Source: Penicillium oxalicum (lineage: Eukaryota > Ascomycota > Eurotiomycetes > Eurotiales > Aspergillaceae). Taken from it: DNA of 64,000 nt. Below the pieces are notes generated by a model, which saw only the letters and a list, made by a program, of their open reading frames with translations, searched no databases and was not told where the DNA came from. The stretch covers positions 3,224,001 to 3,288,000 of the forward strand of contig NC_064650.1 in NCBI RefSeq assembly GCF_001723175.1, written 5' to 3'. The position numbers and the translations under genes are program-made. Positions 12,247-26,341 of this stretch are shown piece by piece; position 1 is the first letter of the stretch, and each line of letters opens with the position of its first letter.

Positions 12247-14164
12247 ATGACCGCACAGTCCAATTGGCAGGCTCTAGCTGAGGCCAAACGTCAAGCCATT
12301 CTGAAGGCGATTCCTGAAAAATGGCGACTACCAACTCCCGTTCCACCGGCCTCCAAAGTCCGCGATGTAACGGGACGCTACATCCAACAGTATCTCAGTG
12401 AGCGGGAAATCGAAATCACCGAGTCGGATGCGGTTGAAATCGCCTCTCGAACGAGTACAGGTCGCTGGTCCGCCGTCGAAGTAACAGAGGCATTTTGTCA
12501 CCGCGCTGCGTTAGCACACCAACTAGTATGTCTTCCCCGTCAAAGGTTCCGTAGGAGGGAACTCGTCTCACGTGGACCATAGGTCAATTGCCTGCATGAG
12601 ATGTTTTTTGAAGCAGCTTTGGAAGATGCACGAAAGTTGGACGCATACTTTGCCGAGCATCAGAGGCCTATCGGCCCTTTGCACGGTCTTCCTGTCAGTC
12701 TGAAGGATCAGTTCCACATCAAAGGTGTAGAAACCACCATGGGCTATGTCGGCTGGATTGGCAACTTTCAGGGCCTGAAGGGGGATCCACGGCACCTCAA
12801 CCACGAAAGTGAGCTCGTGAGGGAGCTGCGTGCCCTCGGCGCTGTGCTCTACTGCAAGACCAGCGTCCCAGCTACTCTGATGTCCCCGGAGACAGTGAAC
12901 AACATTATCGAATACACATGGAATCCCAAGAACCGCTTTTTATCTTGCGGTGGAAGTTCAGGAGGCGAGGGTGCATTGCTTGCTCTGCGAGGATCCCCCG
13001 TCGGCTTTGGCACCGACATTGGAGGGAGCGTTCGAATTCCATCGGGCTTCAATTACCTCTACGGACTCCGTCCATCCTCCGGCCGCACGCCGTACGAAGG
13101 CGCGGCTAATTCGATCGATGGTCAGAGCACGATTCTGTCTGTGATCGGCCCTATGGCACCCACTGCACGCTCTTTGGTGATGATCATGAAAGCAGTTCTG
13201 AGCCAACAACCCTGGTACCACGATCCTCTCGTGCTCGACCTACCGTGGCGCGACGATGTTGTGCAACAAACACGGGCTCTAATCGAACAGTCAAAGGGCG
13301 GCACCCCCAGTCTAGCTTTTGGCATTTTACGCTGGGATGGTATCGCGCGGGTTCATCCGCCCATCGCTCGCGGCCTAAAAATTATAGAGTCGACCCTCAA
13401 ACGTCTGGGTCATAAAGTGATTCCATGGAGCCCACCTTCCCACTCCAAGGCCTTGGAATTAGCAGTCAGTAACCCCTCCCCTATAATCCTGCGGACATTT
13501 TTCTTTTCTTTTTCTTTTCTTCTTTGATTTTGGCGCCCGCCTACGAGGTTCTCCATCAATTAACACCATCGCAGGACAAAGCATACTCCATGGACGGCGG
13601 TGCAGACCTCGCACATCACTTCGGTCTATCCGGTGAACCCCAGCCCAGCCAAGTGATCGCCGGCTCCAACGTTCCCCTCTCTATCACAGAACTCACTGCT
13701 CTCAACGTGGCAAAACGCGAGTACCAGAAAGAATACATGGACTACTGGAACAGCACCTCTGAACTCACTGGAACCGGCCGCCCAGTGGACGGGTTCTTCT
13801 GCCCCGTCGCCCCATACGCCGCGGTCGTTCCGCATGGGTACAAACACGTGGGCTACACTTGTTTTGTCAACGTGTTGGACTATACCAGTGTTACTCTGCC
13901 CGTGACTCATGCCGACAAGAATGTCGACGTGCGATCGGCCACTGACGAACCGGCGGATAATGTTGATTGGGACTGTGAGTTCGCTTTTGACTTCCCGGGG
14001 GGGAGGTAGACGCAACAATGCTAACGCTTTTTTTTGGAATAGATGATGCAGAAGTGTATGACGGGGCACCGGTGGGGATCCAATTGATCGGACGTCGGTT
14101 GCAGGAGGAGAAGATATTGACCTTGGCGGAGTATCTCGGTGACGAACTGGGTAAAACTGCTTGA
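12247..14164 (+). CDS. Amidase-signature hydrolase (acetamidase-like)
   Basis: Four exons: 12247-12525, 12583-13464, 13575-13974 and 14043-14164, giving 560 aa. Introns are 12526-12582, 13465-13574 (donor GTCAGT) and 13975-14042. The amidase-signature triad is visible: catalytic Lys in SLKDQFHIKG, cis-Ser in the GGSSGGEGAL glycine/serine stretch, and nucleophile Ser in GFGTDIGGSVRIP. N- and C-terminal segments (RYIQQYLSEREIEITESDA and APVGIQLIGRRLQEEKILTLAEYL) match fungal AmdS-like general amidases. It hydrolyses carboxamides to acid plus ammonia, so a role in nitrogen scavenging is expected. I started at MTAQSNW (12247); an in-frame ATG at 12214 would add 11 residues. Intron 2 contains a long TTTTC run. 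Confidence 0.9.
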
Positions 14165-14599
14165 GTCTGATATGATCTGAGGGACTCGTGTTGAATTTTG
14201 TCAGATCGAATAAATGGGGAATGTTTTGGGGGAGGGGGGGATCAGAGATAAGTTTCTTTCTGGCTCCACGTTCCTGGAAGGGTTGCCGATTAGAACGAGG
14301 CCAAGCAAGCGCAAGTCAGTGGAATAGGTACTAAAGTACTCAAATTATAGGGCTATCTGCTCAGAGATATGCTAGATTAAATACAATTCCCATCTCCATT
14401 TGACAATCGAAAATACAAGAGAAAGGGAGGATAGCACAAGGGAAATGAGAAGAAACTGAAAAGAGAAGAAAGGGTATAAATTAAGTAAATAGCTTTATCT
14501 TGTACAAACCAAGGTAGACAAACCATGTCGCTTTAGAAAAACCAAATGTCAAATATTCACACACAAAGTCCCATCCGGCGCCTTGACTTGTCATGTCGA
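14165..14599. other. Intergenic between convergent genes
   Basis: 435 bp between two stop codons. It holds only 3' UTR-type sequence; a short G-run lies at 14230-14240. I see nothing else. Confidence 0.45.
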
Positions 14600-16404
14600 T
14601 CAGCCACGCGGTGCAGAAGGCAGTGTCTGTCCCGACGGCGCGGCCAAGTTCGACAGCATCGGGGTGGACGAGGGCCAAGTACCAGGACCCGAAGTCTGAA
14701 TTGTGGACGGGTCTCCGAGGCCGAGACCATCCGATCCATTTGTGAGTCGTTGACGCTTGACTTGGGGCCCTGCGCCACCGCCCACAGGCGGGCTGCGAGG
14801 ATCATGATGCGAATAGGGCGAAGCGTAGTTGGTCGATGAGGCTGGAGTGCCGGCATTGGCAGGATCGGGACTCACCCCGTTGTTATTTGGCTGGAGAGGT
14901 CGCAGTCGATTAGGATGCGGAGAGGACTGGTCCTCACTTGCTCGGGATGGGCGAAAATCATGATGGGTATTGTCCGACTCTCGCAGAAGACTGGGACTTT
15001 GGCTGACTCCGCTCCGGCCGACGGTTTTGTCGTGCATGACGACCCGTTTCCATTTGGATACTACGTGGTCGAAATCCCAGCGCGATGAGTCCGGCCCGAT
15101 CACACTGCCCTGCGCGTCCAATTCGCGAGCCACGTCGCGAGGGATGGGGAGCCGGTCGGGTGGGAAGAGAGCGAATTCACGGGGCCATTGACACGAGCCA
15201 AGTCTTTCTACCTGGGCTCGGAGCTGGTTGGCCTCCTGCTGGACCCGGGCGAGTTGGTCTTCGAGAGATTTGCGCGTCTCTACCTCGCGGGCGAAGGCGC
15301 GTGTGATCTCCAGCTGCCAGGCCTCGCGACGGGTCTCATGCGAGAGCTTATTCCAATGGTTGAAGGCCAACTCCAAGTGCTGAATACTGAGCTCCTCGTG
15401 CTGATGTCCCGTTCGGCTAATGGTTGCACTGTCGAGTGCACCACCATAGGCACCCGGGTAGGCACCGGTGTCCTTGGAGAGTTGTTCTGAGCGCCATTGA
15501 ACGATCTTGGAGCGGATTGCTTGGCGGACGATGTCCAAGTATTCAATACCGGGTGGTTGAATGGGAAAAGATGTGGGCGAGGAAAAGGGATTCGCCGCAA
15601 AGAGGCTCGGTGGAGGCGGCAGAAGCTGGAGACAAAGGGAAGGGAACGTCTGCGATTGAATGTCAAAGTCGAATGGCGACAGGCGTGGACGGTGTCGGGC
15701 ACTAATATGAGAAGACTCGATTAACCCCGGGATTGCAGCAGCGAAAGAAGCAAACAATCACAACAACAAAAAAAAAAGGAAGGTGCTGATCAAGTTGGGG
15801 ATCCTGTCACATACGTTGCCGCCTTGATGTTATCCAGCACCTCGCGCAAAGCCAGCTCAAGCGCTTTCGTAGTATCCGGGTTATTCGCGGTCGCACCTCG
15901 AGTCGCAAATTCTGGCAAGTGTGACGGGGCCGCCCGCGACTGAGAAGATGCCATGCGATTTCCATCTGTCGGGCGACTCGGATCAGGAATATCATTGATG
16001 ACGCCTGTCGCATGCCACGTGGGAGTATTGAACATCATGCGCACGGCGGAATCGCGCGGCTTGGAGGCCGCTTCTCCAGGGATCTGAGTTCCATCATGGC
16101 CTCGTTTAGCTGTTCGCTCGGGCGTGCCATCGTGTTTGCCGGAACTGGTTCGAGCCTGTCGACGAGTGATTCCGCTTCGAATGCGCCGGATTTCTTCCAC
16201 ATCATGAACGCCATCCGGCTTCTTCTTAAAGAGGAATTGGTCGAGATGCCGACCCAGTGAAGAGGAGGTGAATGCCTGTCCACAATACTGGCACTTGCGA
16301 TCTTTGGCTGTCGCGTTGGTCCCGGACTTAGACGCAGACTCTTGATCGTACTTCCGGTCGTCTTGGGAATCCTCGGGCGTATCCCGGGGCACAGACTCGG
16401 TCAT
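14600..16404 (-). CDS. Conserved fungal protein with N-terminal C2HC/UBZ-like zinc finger
   Basis: Two exons: 15815-16404 and 14600-15701. The intron 15702-15814 has donor GTATGT and acceptor TTAG. Product 563 aa. Near residue 35 there is a compact finger, CQYCGQAFTSSSLGRHLDQFL, with two Cys, a His and a hydrophobic tail, resembling C2H2/C2HC or UBZ modules. The centre has a helical, coiled-coil-like stretch (ETRKSLEDQLARVQQEANQLRAQVERL). The remainder is disordered, rich in Ser, Pro and Asn. I recognise it as a widespread Pezizomycotina hypothetical but know no assigned function; a DNA- or ubiquitin-binding role is only an inference from the finger. The ATG at 16404 was preferred to the in-frame 16455 because conserved-looking sequence starts at MTESVPRD. 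Confidence 0.82.
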
Positions 16405-17247
16405 GGTGATGAGCAAAGGGAAGCCAGACAGGCGGCGATTGAAGTGAAAGAGCAACGTCAGAAGAGGATTTGATTCAAGAAAGAAGGCCTGACACGCTTG
16501 CTATGAGAAACGGAAAAGCCGTTGGCGCACGACTTGGTTGTAAGAATTGGCGGCGGGCGGAGCTGCGGGAGAGACAAAGTTCCGAGGAGCCACGCACGCC
16601 AAGCTTCCACGCGCGCGTTCGAGACAGTCAGCGCGGCTGTGTCCGAAGTACCTGATGACGCTGAGGTGAACTATGTAGTGGCTGTTGGGCCCTTTGATAC
16701 AATGTCTGCCACTACCGAAGGGTGAACGTGGGATGGGGAATAGGGAATATCAATCTCTACGCTTGACAGCCCTCTTCTCGGCCGTTTCTTTCCGCAGTTG
16801 GACGTGAGAAACGTGGGCTGGTTGATTGTACACTATACAAGACATACTTCGGCTTGGTGCGGCGTGTATCAAAGTGTGCGTGTGTAACACGCCCCACAGC
16901 CGAGCAGCAGCGATTGCCATCTAGCGATGGACGTGCAGACAAAAAAAGAGATCAATGCTAGGTGCAGGTCATCTTCCTCGAACCACTTCGGTCTGGTCGT
17001 ACATAAAACAGGATATCTTGTACTTAGCGTTCAATAATTCCAGATTTGGAACAAAGATATCAGCTTGAGAATTATAGATAGTAGATGGTAAATACATCAT
17101 GTCCGCAAGACGAAAAATCCAGCGCTGGGCTAGACAGGCAAGGATGAAAGCCACTGCGCATCGGTTCGCATACCACACGGGAGGCATCGCTCTACCCATA
17201 GATGCGCACGTACATCAAAAGCAAAGTGAGGCCGAGACGGAGCTATA
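16405..17247. other. Intergenic: 5' flank of zinc-finger gene and 3' flank of ABC transporter
   Basis: About 840 bp between two minus-strand genes. I see no recognisable gene or repeat. Confidence 0.4.
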
Positions 17248-20200
17248 CTAAGACTGCTCGTGGTTGTCCAGGTTCTTCTGGCGGTCATTCTTCTTCGTCT
17301 TTGCCTTTTGGGACTTTCGTTGGCCCACCCATTTCTTCACATCTTGAACCCCATGGAGATAAATCCACGAGAAGACAAATACCAATGCGAAGTTGAAGAT
17401 GACAAACGCCCAGAAGATACCCTAATTGTCAGATGTTAGACCCATGCAGGCGGTAAACAATGCAGAGAACTTGTGCTGCAACTTACATAATCTCTCCACT
17501 TGTGAGAATAGGAGATGTTGAAGCTTTTAGCCTGTGCAAAAAAAAGGAAGTCATTATAAGTAAGCTGTTCATCTCAACGGGCAGATTACTGTCATATCGG
17601 GAGAAACTTACAAATTGGTCACCCGTTGCATATTGACAGTATCCGCAAAGTCCATTGGCGGCATTGCGAATGGTACCACCAGCTTGTTGTGCGAATGCCC
17701 CGGCATACGACTGACAAGTTTCACCAGCCGGTGCGCTGAAGTATGCCTCTTCCCGATCAAGACAGACAATGGGGACATTGTGCACAAGAACAGAGAGAAG
17801 ACCTTCCACCAGATACGTAAAGGGTGTGAGCCAGTACATCCACGACTGCCAGAAGTGAGGAAGCTGCGCATATGGCACGACGACACCGCAGAAGGACACA
17901 ACAAAGGTGAAGAAGGAAGGCACAAGCAGCGAGGCAAAAAGCTCGTTCGGGGAGAATGCAGCGATAAACTGCCCAAATCCGACGTAGAAGCACTCGAACA
18001 GCATCAGCATCATCCAAGTGTAACCAGAGGAGAATGAGTCCCGTGGGAACCAAATACCCCAGTACCTATGAAGATTCGGGGTCTATTAGTGACTGCTTCA
18101 TTTCAATGATCCGAAAAAGAAAGCGCAATTAAAACTCACCAGCAGTTGAAATAAATGGAGCCAGCAACAATGGAGTAGGGTAACTCAGGGATGATGGTGC
18201 TGACAACAAAGGCGACCCAAGAATAAATCTTAGAATTGGACTCCCGAGACTCATAGATTCCGCGGAAATGCAGGAATTTGGGTTGCAGTTGCTGAATCAA
18301 AGGTGGTGAGATGGTCAATGTCATGAAAATCGAGAACAGTCTCGACTGCATGTCAATGGAGCCATTGCCCAAGTGCCAAAAGGTGAACGTGTTGAAGAGA
18401 CCGGTGAAGATGTGCAACAGCATTTTTCCCTAAAGACGTTATTAGCCTGCGAGACTCAGAGCATGAAAGACAGAGCTTCACTCACGAGAATGTAGTCCGG
18501 AGATCGCCAGTACGCCACAAAAGCCCGCTTTGTGACGGCATAGATTTGCACGTGAAGAGGCATAGCAAACTCGCGATCGTCTTTCACCACGTCACCTTGT
18601 CCCTGGTTCCGTCGAGAAGACACGGTCTTCTCAAGGTCTTCAGACAGCTGCTTCGCCTCCGTTGAACTTTCCCAAACATCTGCCCAGTCTTGTCCCTTGT
18701 AGTCGGGGTTACCTGCGCCAATAACCTCGAGCATGTACTACCAACCCAACCCCCGTTAGAGAAGTGCAAACTGAGAGGGAAAAAAAAAAAGAAGTACTGA
18801 CCTCAGCGGGGTTAGCACTTGGTGAGCATTTTTTGCCGCCGTTGCGCTCAAAATAGTCGATCAAAGTCCTGGAGTCGGAGCCAAGGGCACCGTTGTACAC
18901 CACACGCCCTCCGCTCTTCAGCAGCAGGAGATCATCAAACTGCTCGAAAAGAACTGCCGAGGGCTGATGAATGGTACAGAAAACGGCCTGGCCCGCATCG
19001 GCCAACCGGCGCAGGAAACGAACAATGTTGAACGCTGCCAATGAGTCCAGACCAGACGTAGGCTCATCGAGGAAGAGCAGCAGCTCCGGCTTACTGGCCA
19101 GCTCCACTGCGATCGTAAGACGTTTTCGCTGCTCTTGGTTTAAGCCGGAACCCGCCGTGCCCACAGTAGCACCTGCGATTGAGCGCATCTCAAGTAGATC
19201 AATGATCTTCTCACAGTAGTCATACTTCTCCTGAATAGGAACTTCCTTGGGCTGTCGCAGCAAAGCAGAGAAGCGAAGGGATTCGCGCACGGTGGCAGTC
19301 GGCTCATGGATATCTGACTGCTCAGCAAACCCAGTGGCTCTTTGGAAGCTCTTGGGCAGAGGTCTTGACGATTTGGTCAGTTCGGAAACTTTGCAGCGTT
19401 TCTCTTCCCTGGGACAGACCACTTACTTTCCATCGACCAAAAAGTCTCCGGTAATGACACCAAAGTTTATGCGCTGAGCCAACACATTGAGCAGTGTAGT
19501 TTTTCTTCGATAGATTAGCGACACGTCCAGGGTATCACAGGCAAAAAGAACTTACCCAGCACCCGATGCACCCATCAAAGCCGTAAGTCGACCAGGTTTC
19601 ACAGACCCACTGACATTTTGAAGCAATTTGCGTTCCCCACCCTTGTAGGGAATGGTGTAGTTCACATTTTGCCAGGTGAAGACAGCGGTGTTCTTCGCGA
19701 TATTTTGGGGAGTTTCTCCGCTCTCCTCTCGCTGCTCCTCGGGAGACGGACCATTCTTCTCTGCCGACTCGAGGTCTGCACTGGATTTCTTGCCATCAAT
19801 AGCGTCTTTTACCCCTTGTGGCTCCTCGCCTCTCTTGAAAACAGTCACAGAGCTTCCACCTCCATTGGGCTTTTGAAGTTCCATTCCAAGCATCGTCAAG
19901 GCGACAAAGAAAATGAACCATGCGATGATAATTCCGACATTACGCCACAGGTGAGATCGGGTGTAGGTGAAAGCAGTCTGGATGTAGTTGGCGCCTTGGA
20001 CAATCAAGCTACCCGGCGTACTGCCCTGGATCGCACATGTCTGATGTTCAGGTGAAACATTCGGACCCGAGGGAACAATGTAAGGTGGAACGCATTGAAT
20101 CTGCAGATTATAGAATTCGTTGGCCATCAAGGCTTCGAAGGCATATTGGACGGGATTGATCCATATAAGCCATTTCAGCCATGGGTGCATTTTCCATGGT

Positions 20201-22763
20201 GGAATCAAGTATCCTGTCATCATTCATGAGTCAAAATTTCCAAGAAAAATTCGAAGCTCACGTGTAAATTTCACCTGTATAAACGATCAATGCCTGTATG
20301 GCGACTCCCGTCAGACGTGTAGCTGGACGAATTAGCAACTCTCCATATTTGTCACACAGGTCGAATATGAGCTTACCGACGTCCAATGAAGAACAAAGCG
20401 CTCCACATGCACGGAAGAATGAGTACATGGTCATCGTCAACAAGAAGATGACAAAGAGATTGATGAAGAATTGAGAAGGGGTCCGGGCGAGATTTGACAT
20501 GCTGCCCGGATTCGGTCAGCATCTTTTCCCTCGACGAGAGCAAGGACTGTCGACCTGGAGGAAAAGACACCTACAAGTATACTATGAGATCAAAGAGCAC
20601 CACTTGGATAAATACCAGCGGAACGTCCACGACCACTTGAGCCAAAGCATAAGCCGAAGGTCGATAGAACGAACTGTAATCCGTTAGAGCCTTGTCATCC
20701 AGCAAATATTCGGCAGGTCACTCACAAACTCTTATGCTTCAACAGTACTGGGCGACTCTCAAAAGTAGCCGTCAACTCCGCAAGAGCGAGAAGGGCATTG
20801 AACAAAAGAATGTAGAACAAAACACCGCCTCTGGTGAAGACACCCGCCCTGGAGACAAGAAACAGTAGTAGTTAGTTGGATTATTCAAGAGGCAACACAT
20901 ACGGGTATTATGGGAAGGTCTCCACTCACGCTGTATCAGGGAGATTGTAGAACAGACTTCCAACAATAAGAGCTTGAAAGATCAGAACGAACCACTTGCC
21001 GAACAAAGCGGCCGTGTCGCCGAACATGACCAGGAATTGACGATGCGTGAGGATGGCAACCTGCTTCCAGAATGGAATAGTAAAGTTCTTCTCGGGAGCT
21101 GTCTTCCGCGCGGCCTCTCGCTCCTCTCGGGTTGCCGCAATCTGTTTCTCATTGTGTTCGATATCCCGGAGATTTTTCTGGTGGATTTCACTCTGGCGGT
21201 AGGTGGATCGGAACTCTTCGGCCGTGCGTGGAATCCGGTCTTCCCATCCTTCCTTGACTTTTCTCGCGTTCGGGTCGCTGACGGAGGTCAAGAAGTCCGG
21301 CGTGGTCCATCGAGGTGGACATTCGAAACCTAGATTCTCAAAATAGGCTTTGGCGTCCTCCGTGCGGCCGAAAAAAGCACACTTCCCGTCTTCGATCAGG
21401 ATGACCTTGTCGAAGAGGTTGTAGAGGTTCTCCGAGGCTTGGTACAGAGCGACCAAGGTAGACACATTGGCCGTGTTGGTCAGACTCCTCAAACTTTGGA
21501 CGTATTCTAGAGCGGTACTAGCATCGAGGCCTTTGGTAGAATTGTCCCAGCATTGAGTACTGGCCTTTGTGACCATGGCCTCGCCAATGGAGACTCGTTT
21601 TTTCTCTCTACAAAGAGGGGTGCAAGGGAAAGATGTGAGCTTGATGTGATGGGCATGTCGATATTGAGCCAGAGTGCAGCAAAAACTTACCCTCCTGAAA
21701 CACCCCGAATCAATTCATTTCCCACCTTGGTGCCTAGGGCATGCTCAATCCAGAAGAGCTTAGCGATAGCGGAGAGGAAGGTCTGCTGATAATCCTTTCT
21801 GCTCTCGCCCGGGATTCGCGAGTTTTGGTCTGGGGTGCGCGACTTGAGTGCGAACAGTAAGGTATCCTTCACAGTTAAGGTGGCATAGTGAAGATCTTCT
21901 TCGGGGTTGTATGAGACTGTATTGTTATGCTTTAGCAGACGCTCTGGACGCCTCGTATTGAGGTGACGATGGTGTCTTGCCTACCTTCAGACCGATACTT
22001 CTTGGCCATGGTGATCGCATCCGTACCACCATACAGCACATCGCCCTCGATGCTCTCATATCCATATCGCTGATTGCCAATAACTTTGAGAAAGGTTGAG
22101 CACCCCGAGCCCGGACGACCGAGGACAAGAAGCATTTCTCCCGGATTGACCGCTCCCTTTGCACACAGAAGGTCAGCTCGTTTGTACTTGTTTTCCGAAT
22201 GAGAAAGGCCCATTCGGGCGCCTGCGACATACCGAGAAGTCATCCAAGATGGTCCGCACCTCCGACTTTCCACCACTGGCCCCCTTTCGTCCTCGTGTGA
22301 GAAGGCCTTTGATGAGACGGGGAAGGCCGAGGAAAATATCCCCGTTGGTGGGCTGGAGCGCTGCTCCGAGTCCCACGCCTTTCACCGTCAGGTTTTTCCA
22401 AACGACGCCAGCATGTCTGGTCTTTTCTTCATCCGAATTGGCCTTGCGTTCTGATCCAAACATTCGCGAGATTAACCGCTCAATCTGCGCCCACTCTTCG
22501 CCCTCGTGACCTGAAGCGTGGCTTTTGCGTCGGGATATTGTCTTTTTGATTTCATCGTTGTCTAGACTCTCGCCTTCGTCGGAATATTCCTCGGACTGGT
22601 GATGATCGGTCTTTGGGGATGATTTGGCACTGGCACTGTCGGATGAAATGGACCCCCAGGCGGTACTTGACGCTGCTGGACCGGACGATGGGGACGCCTG
22701 CCCGTTCTGATCATGATAGTCTGAAGACCTCATCTCTGGCTGGGAGACGCGGTCGTGGTCCAT
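17248..22763 (-). CDS. PDR-type ABCG transporter (pleiotropic drug resistance), full-length
   Basis: Sixteen exons with 15 introns of 51-83 nt (first exon 22233-22763, last 17248-17421) join in phase to about 1504 aa. Order is the reverse ABCG one, NBD1-TMD1-NBD2-TMD2. NBD1 has the PDR-degenerate Walker [11 protein letters not shown] (Cys for Lys), signature [14 protein letters not shown] and a divergent Walker B ([11 protein letters not shown]). NBD2 has canonical Walker A GASGAGKTTL, the degenerate signature [11 protein letters not shown], Walker [15 protein letters not shown] and the H-loop IHQPS. This asymmetric pairing is normal for fungal PDR pumps, with a single hydrolytic composite site. 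The N-terminus is Ser-rich and the C-terminus Lys-rich. TMD1 contains the [23 protein letters not shown] block. Expected plasma-membrane exporter of azoles, other toxicants or metabolites; substrate unknown. Confidence 0.95.
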
Positions 22764-25700
22764 CCTGGTAACTCGTAGATAGCACCTCGCAACCTACGTC
22801 GCGACGTCTCTCTTGAGGTCACTCCGAGAATCGCGACTGCTGTGTCACGTACGGTGGCACAGGACTCTCGGTGTGTTACTTCAAGCCAAAGCGGAAAGAA
22901 GCAGCGAATTGCCTTCTAGATGCTAGGAATGATCCGGGGGAAACAATAAAAGAGATCTATCTATCATGAGAGAGCCGCTGGCCAAGGGTCACCATTATTG
23001 AACCAACTGGTAGCAATTACGTCAAATCCCAAGGAATCCAATGTACCGCCTCGACGAGCAAAACCAAGTCCAACCATAGTTGGCGCTCGGTTTCGGTCTC
23101 GGCCTCGGAGACGGAGCAACCTGAGCGTGTTTCCAAAACCCGGACGAGTTGGAGGACGCCAATCCCTTTAGTGGGCAGGGGAACCAATGAGGGCAACAAC
23201 ATACATGACGACGTCTGACCTACTGCTCTCCATGAGTCGGATTCCATCGTGAGCGAGCATGGATAAGGTGAGCTCAGCATCAGAAGGATCCACAGGGTCC
23301 CGATCTGGCCCAGTGCGACCGACCCAATTCCTCGTCCCGCCGCCCTCCGCTCCGTAGAGCCAAGGGGGATCAAAGGGGGACCACTCGTCACGGACGGTGG
23401 CAGCTTCCCGGAAAGCGGGCGCTCATCGGTCGATCGATGAAGTCATTCGGGGGAACAACCTGTCCGAGGCCAAGGCGTCACGCTTGATTCAACCACAAAA
23501 TGGATCGATAGAATGTGGGATGGAGGAAAAGGTGTGGAGAAGGCTCCACGGGCACGATTGATTTGCTGGAGACCAAAAGGGTGCCCCCAGTTCCATCTCT
23601 GGAGCGAAGATCAGATCGAGTCCCAATTCTAGATCTCGTAAAAGATTGGAATCGACTCTTGGTCCCATGAACGCTCAATAATCAATAAATAGATCGCCCA
23701 AGAGGCCTTCATTCATGGTGTCGGAAGGAGAGCCGGAGGAGGGGTAGAGGAGACTTCTAGGAATGAGACACAGAGAGCGGCTCTTGATGATGACGGCGGG
23801 CTTTGGTGCGACTGCGGAGGCGAGATTTTCTTCACGAGAACTGGCATGTTGCATGCGGGAAATCGAAATCGGCGGGTGGCTGCTGGTCCCCGGTCAGGTG
23901 TCGGTTTGACGTGTCGGTTCTTCGGCTGGAAATGACCTTCATGCCCGTCCACAAGGGCACAGAATCTAGTACTACAATCACATTAGTACATAAATGCAAA
24001 TTTACTACGCACGTTGAGGTTTCTTGCTCAGGCAGGTGTGAGAACATAATGGACGGCTCAATGCCCGTGTGACTCGAGCTGACCATCGAAGCTGCTCCAG
24101 TGGGACGACACGGATTACACCAACGCATATAACAGGTGAAAATGATTCTCGGGGGGAGTAAGGTGCATGGTCTTCAAGAGCAGATCAATGTCGGCAAAAC
24201 GATTCATCCTGATCTCTCGGATCCCCCTTCGAGTGAGGAAAACCTCTACCGCACGCATCCACATATTAATATGTCACGAGTCAGGTTATGTGAATATACT
24301 TCCAACCTACTAATCTCTCGCGTGTCATACACCCATACATGACTCAACATGGTTAAGCGGCAAAAAAAAATCCTTGAGCTGTTGATTTTTCACACCTTCT
24401 CACTCCTTTTGCACGTAACCAGTCTACAGCATGGACTAAACACCCATTCCACCACACTCCAGCCTTAATCTATAAATTCCACTGCGCGGCGGAATCACGC
24501 GGGGCATAGTGGAATTGCGATACGTACTAAAGAGTCGCACGCGCAACCACCCGCCGTCTGTGCACGAGATTAACTCGAGCCAATGATTCCCGCCAACGAT
24601 CGGGGGATCCACCTCTCAATTCCAAGGGATACCCATCCATTATCTGGCTCTTCTTTCTGCCCCATCGATCAGAGAAAAACAGCCTTAGCATGGGAGTGCG
24701 CTGCTCTCGAAGAATCACACCAGACCTCACGAATCGCAGCAAGCCTTTGGTACTTGTCTCCGTCCAAATACCGAACTGCGTGAGACCGCATCCTGAGAAA
24801 GTTTTCGTTGGGCTTGGAGGTAGTAGCTTAGATCGGCTTCCGGCCAAGTATATGGCCACATATATAGCCAAACTTGGAGTTGGTACCTGCAGATGACGAC
24901 CCTTATTATGAGTTTCATAGAACGAGAAGAAACCCCAACCGAGAACAGCGAATACCTAAGTAGTTACAACCCTCCCTTTCCCCATGCTAATCAACCGCTC
25001 AACCTTCTCAAATACAAGAGCCACTTGATTTGAAGACTACATGCAATCCATCGGGAGAAAAAAAACAGGAAAAAAAACAGAGCAAACGACTTTTCTCGCA
25101 ATATTGAACATTGTCTCCGTGCAATACCTACCCATGTATTTCCCTCTTATCACACCATGCTTGATTTATTTATGGATCTATTCAGCCATTTCCAGATTGG
25201 GCTATTTAGGCCTCAAACTCCATATTTCGCTCAGATCAAATCTGACCCTTGTTTTTCTCCGACACTTACTAAGGTTATCATGCCCTCGATATCTAATTCG
25301 TTTATATACAATCGAGCTATTTGGATGATTGACCACTTGATCTCGATTGGTTTCTACTTACATCCCTGCATGGGTGTAGGAACCTTCTGGGAGTAGTTTG
25401 GTAGGTAACCGAATAACAGATTATTGATTTCTCAGACAGAACCGTCTCCCTACAAAATCCAATGGATATATAATGATTTCATGCTTTCCATACATAGGCA
25501 TGTCAAATGCTTTAGTAGCCCTATATCCCAAGTACCTACAGCCCCGCCCAGCAGAGCATCTAGGATCTATACTACAGGGAAATAGTACCTGTAGGACCAT
25601 ATCGTCAATTGATGTGACATTGATGAATTTCCACCAACGTACTACTTACCGGACACCGCTGTGTCCTGGGAGACGGCGGAAAGACCAACCTCATGATGAA

Positions 25701-26341
25701 AGACAGGTTCCACAATGGCATTGATATTTATTTTAAGCGAGCTTTTTCATGGGTGTTACATCACTCCAGGCAATGGTCATGCCTGGTGGATCGCAACTAG
25801 GCGTGAAGTACACAGATGTACCTAATGCTCCCGCGAGACCTCCAAAGGTTCCCAAACAGGATGGCGATGTAAGAACGTCGGGTACGGGTCGGATTCCAGG
25901 TGTCGAGCCCAGCCCGGTACTCGTGCGTCGCTCTTGTTGCAATGCAACTATGGAAAGGCGGTTTGATTCTTGATAGAGATTTCTAAGTCTAATCAAATAG
26001 ATTGGATAACTTCAAGCGGAGTGCTGAATATTTGCGGATCAAATTGAGCTTTTTGAGTCTGTATGTAGATCTCAGTCTCCTGTGGAATTGATCGCCCATC
26101 TGGACAAACTAATTTGCTAGATATATACTATTGCGCACTGAACTCTGGTCGAGGTTCAAGAAATATAAAAGTGAGAAGGAGGGGGAATAAGAAAAAAAAA
26201 CCCAAAAGTAACACAGATCCCATCTGTCCATTCATCAACCGTTGGAGAATTACCACCTCATTAATCGTTAACCCCGGTGCAAGAAAATCATCCTGGTCGA
26301 CACAGCACCTTCATCTCCTGCGTAGTATCAACGACATTCAT
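22764..26341. other. Long intergenic region (3.6 kb), PDR transporter 5' flank
   Basis: Only short open frames occur on both strands and none resembles a protein family. The part nearest the transporter serves as its promoter (inference). From about 24.3 to 26.2 kb the DNA is more A/T-rich with A-runs. I found no terminal inverted repeats or transposase-like frame by eye. Confidence 0.4.

Noticed and set aside
20930..21916. Degenerate Walker motifs in NBD1 of the ABC transporter as a sign of inactivation
   Set aside because: Cys in Walker A and the altered Walker B are normal for NBD1 of fungal PDR pumps.
17248..22763. Possible frameshift in the PDR transporter suggested by a first exon tally
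   Set aside because: Recounting one exon border (18140) made all 16 exons phase-consistent.
22764..26341. Possible transposon in the A/T-richer spacer
   Set aside because: No transposase-like frame, target-site duplication or inverted termini could be seen.
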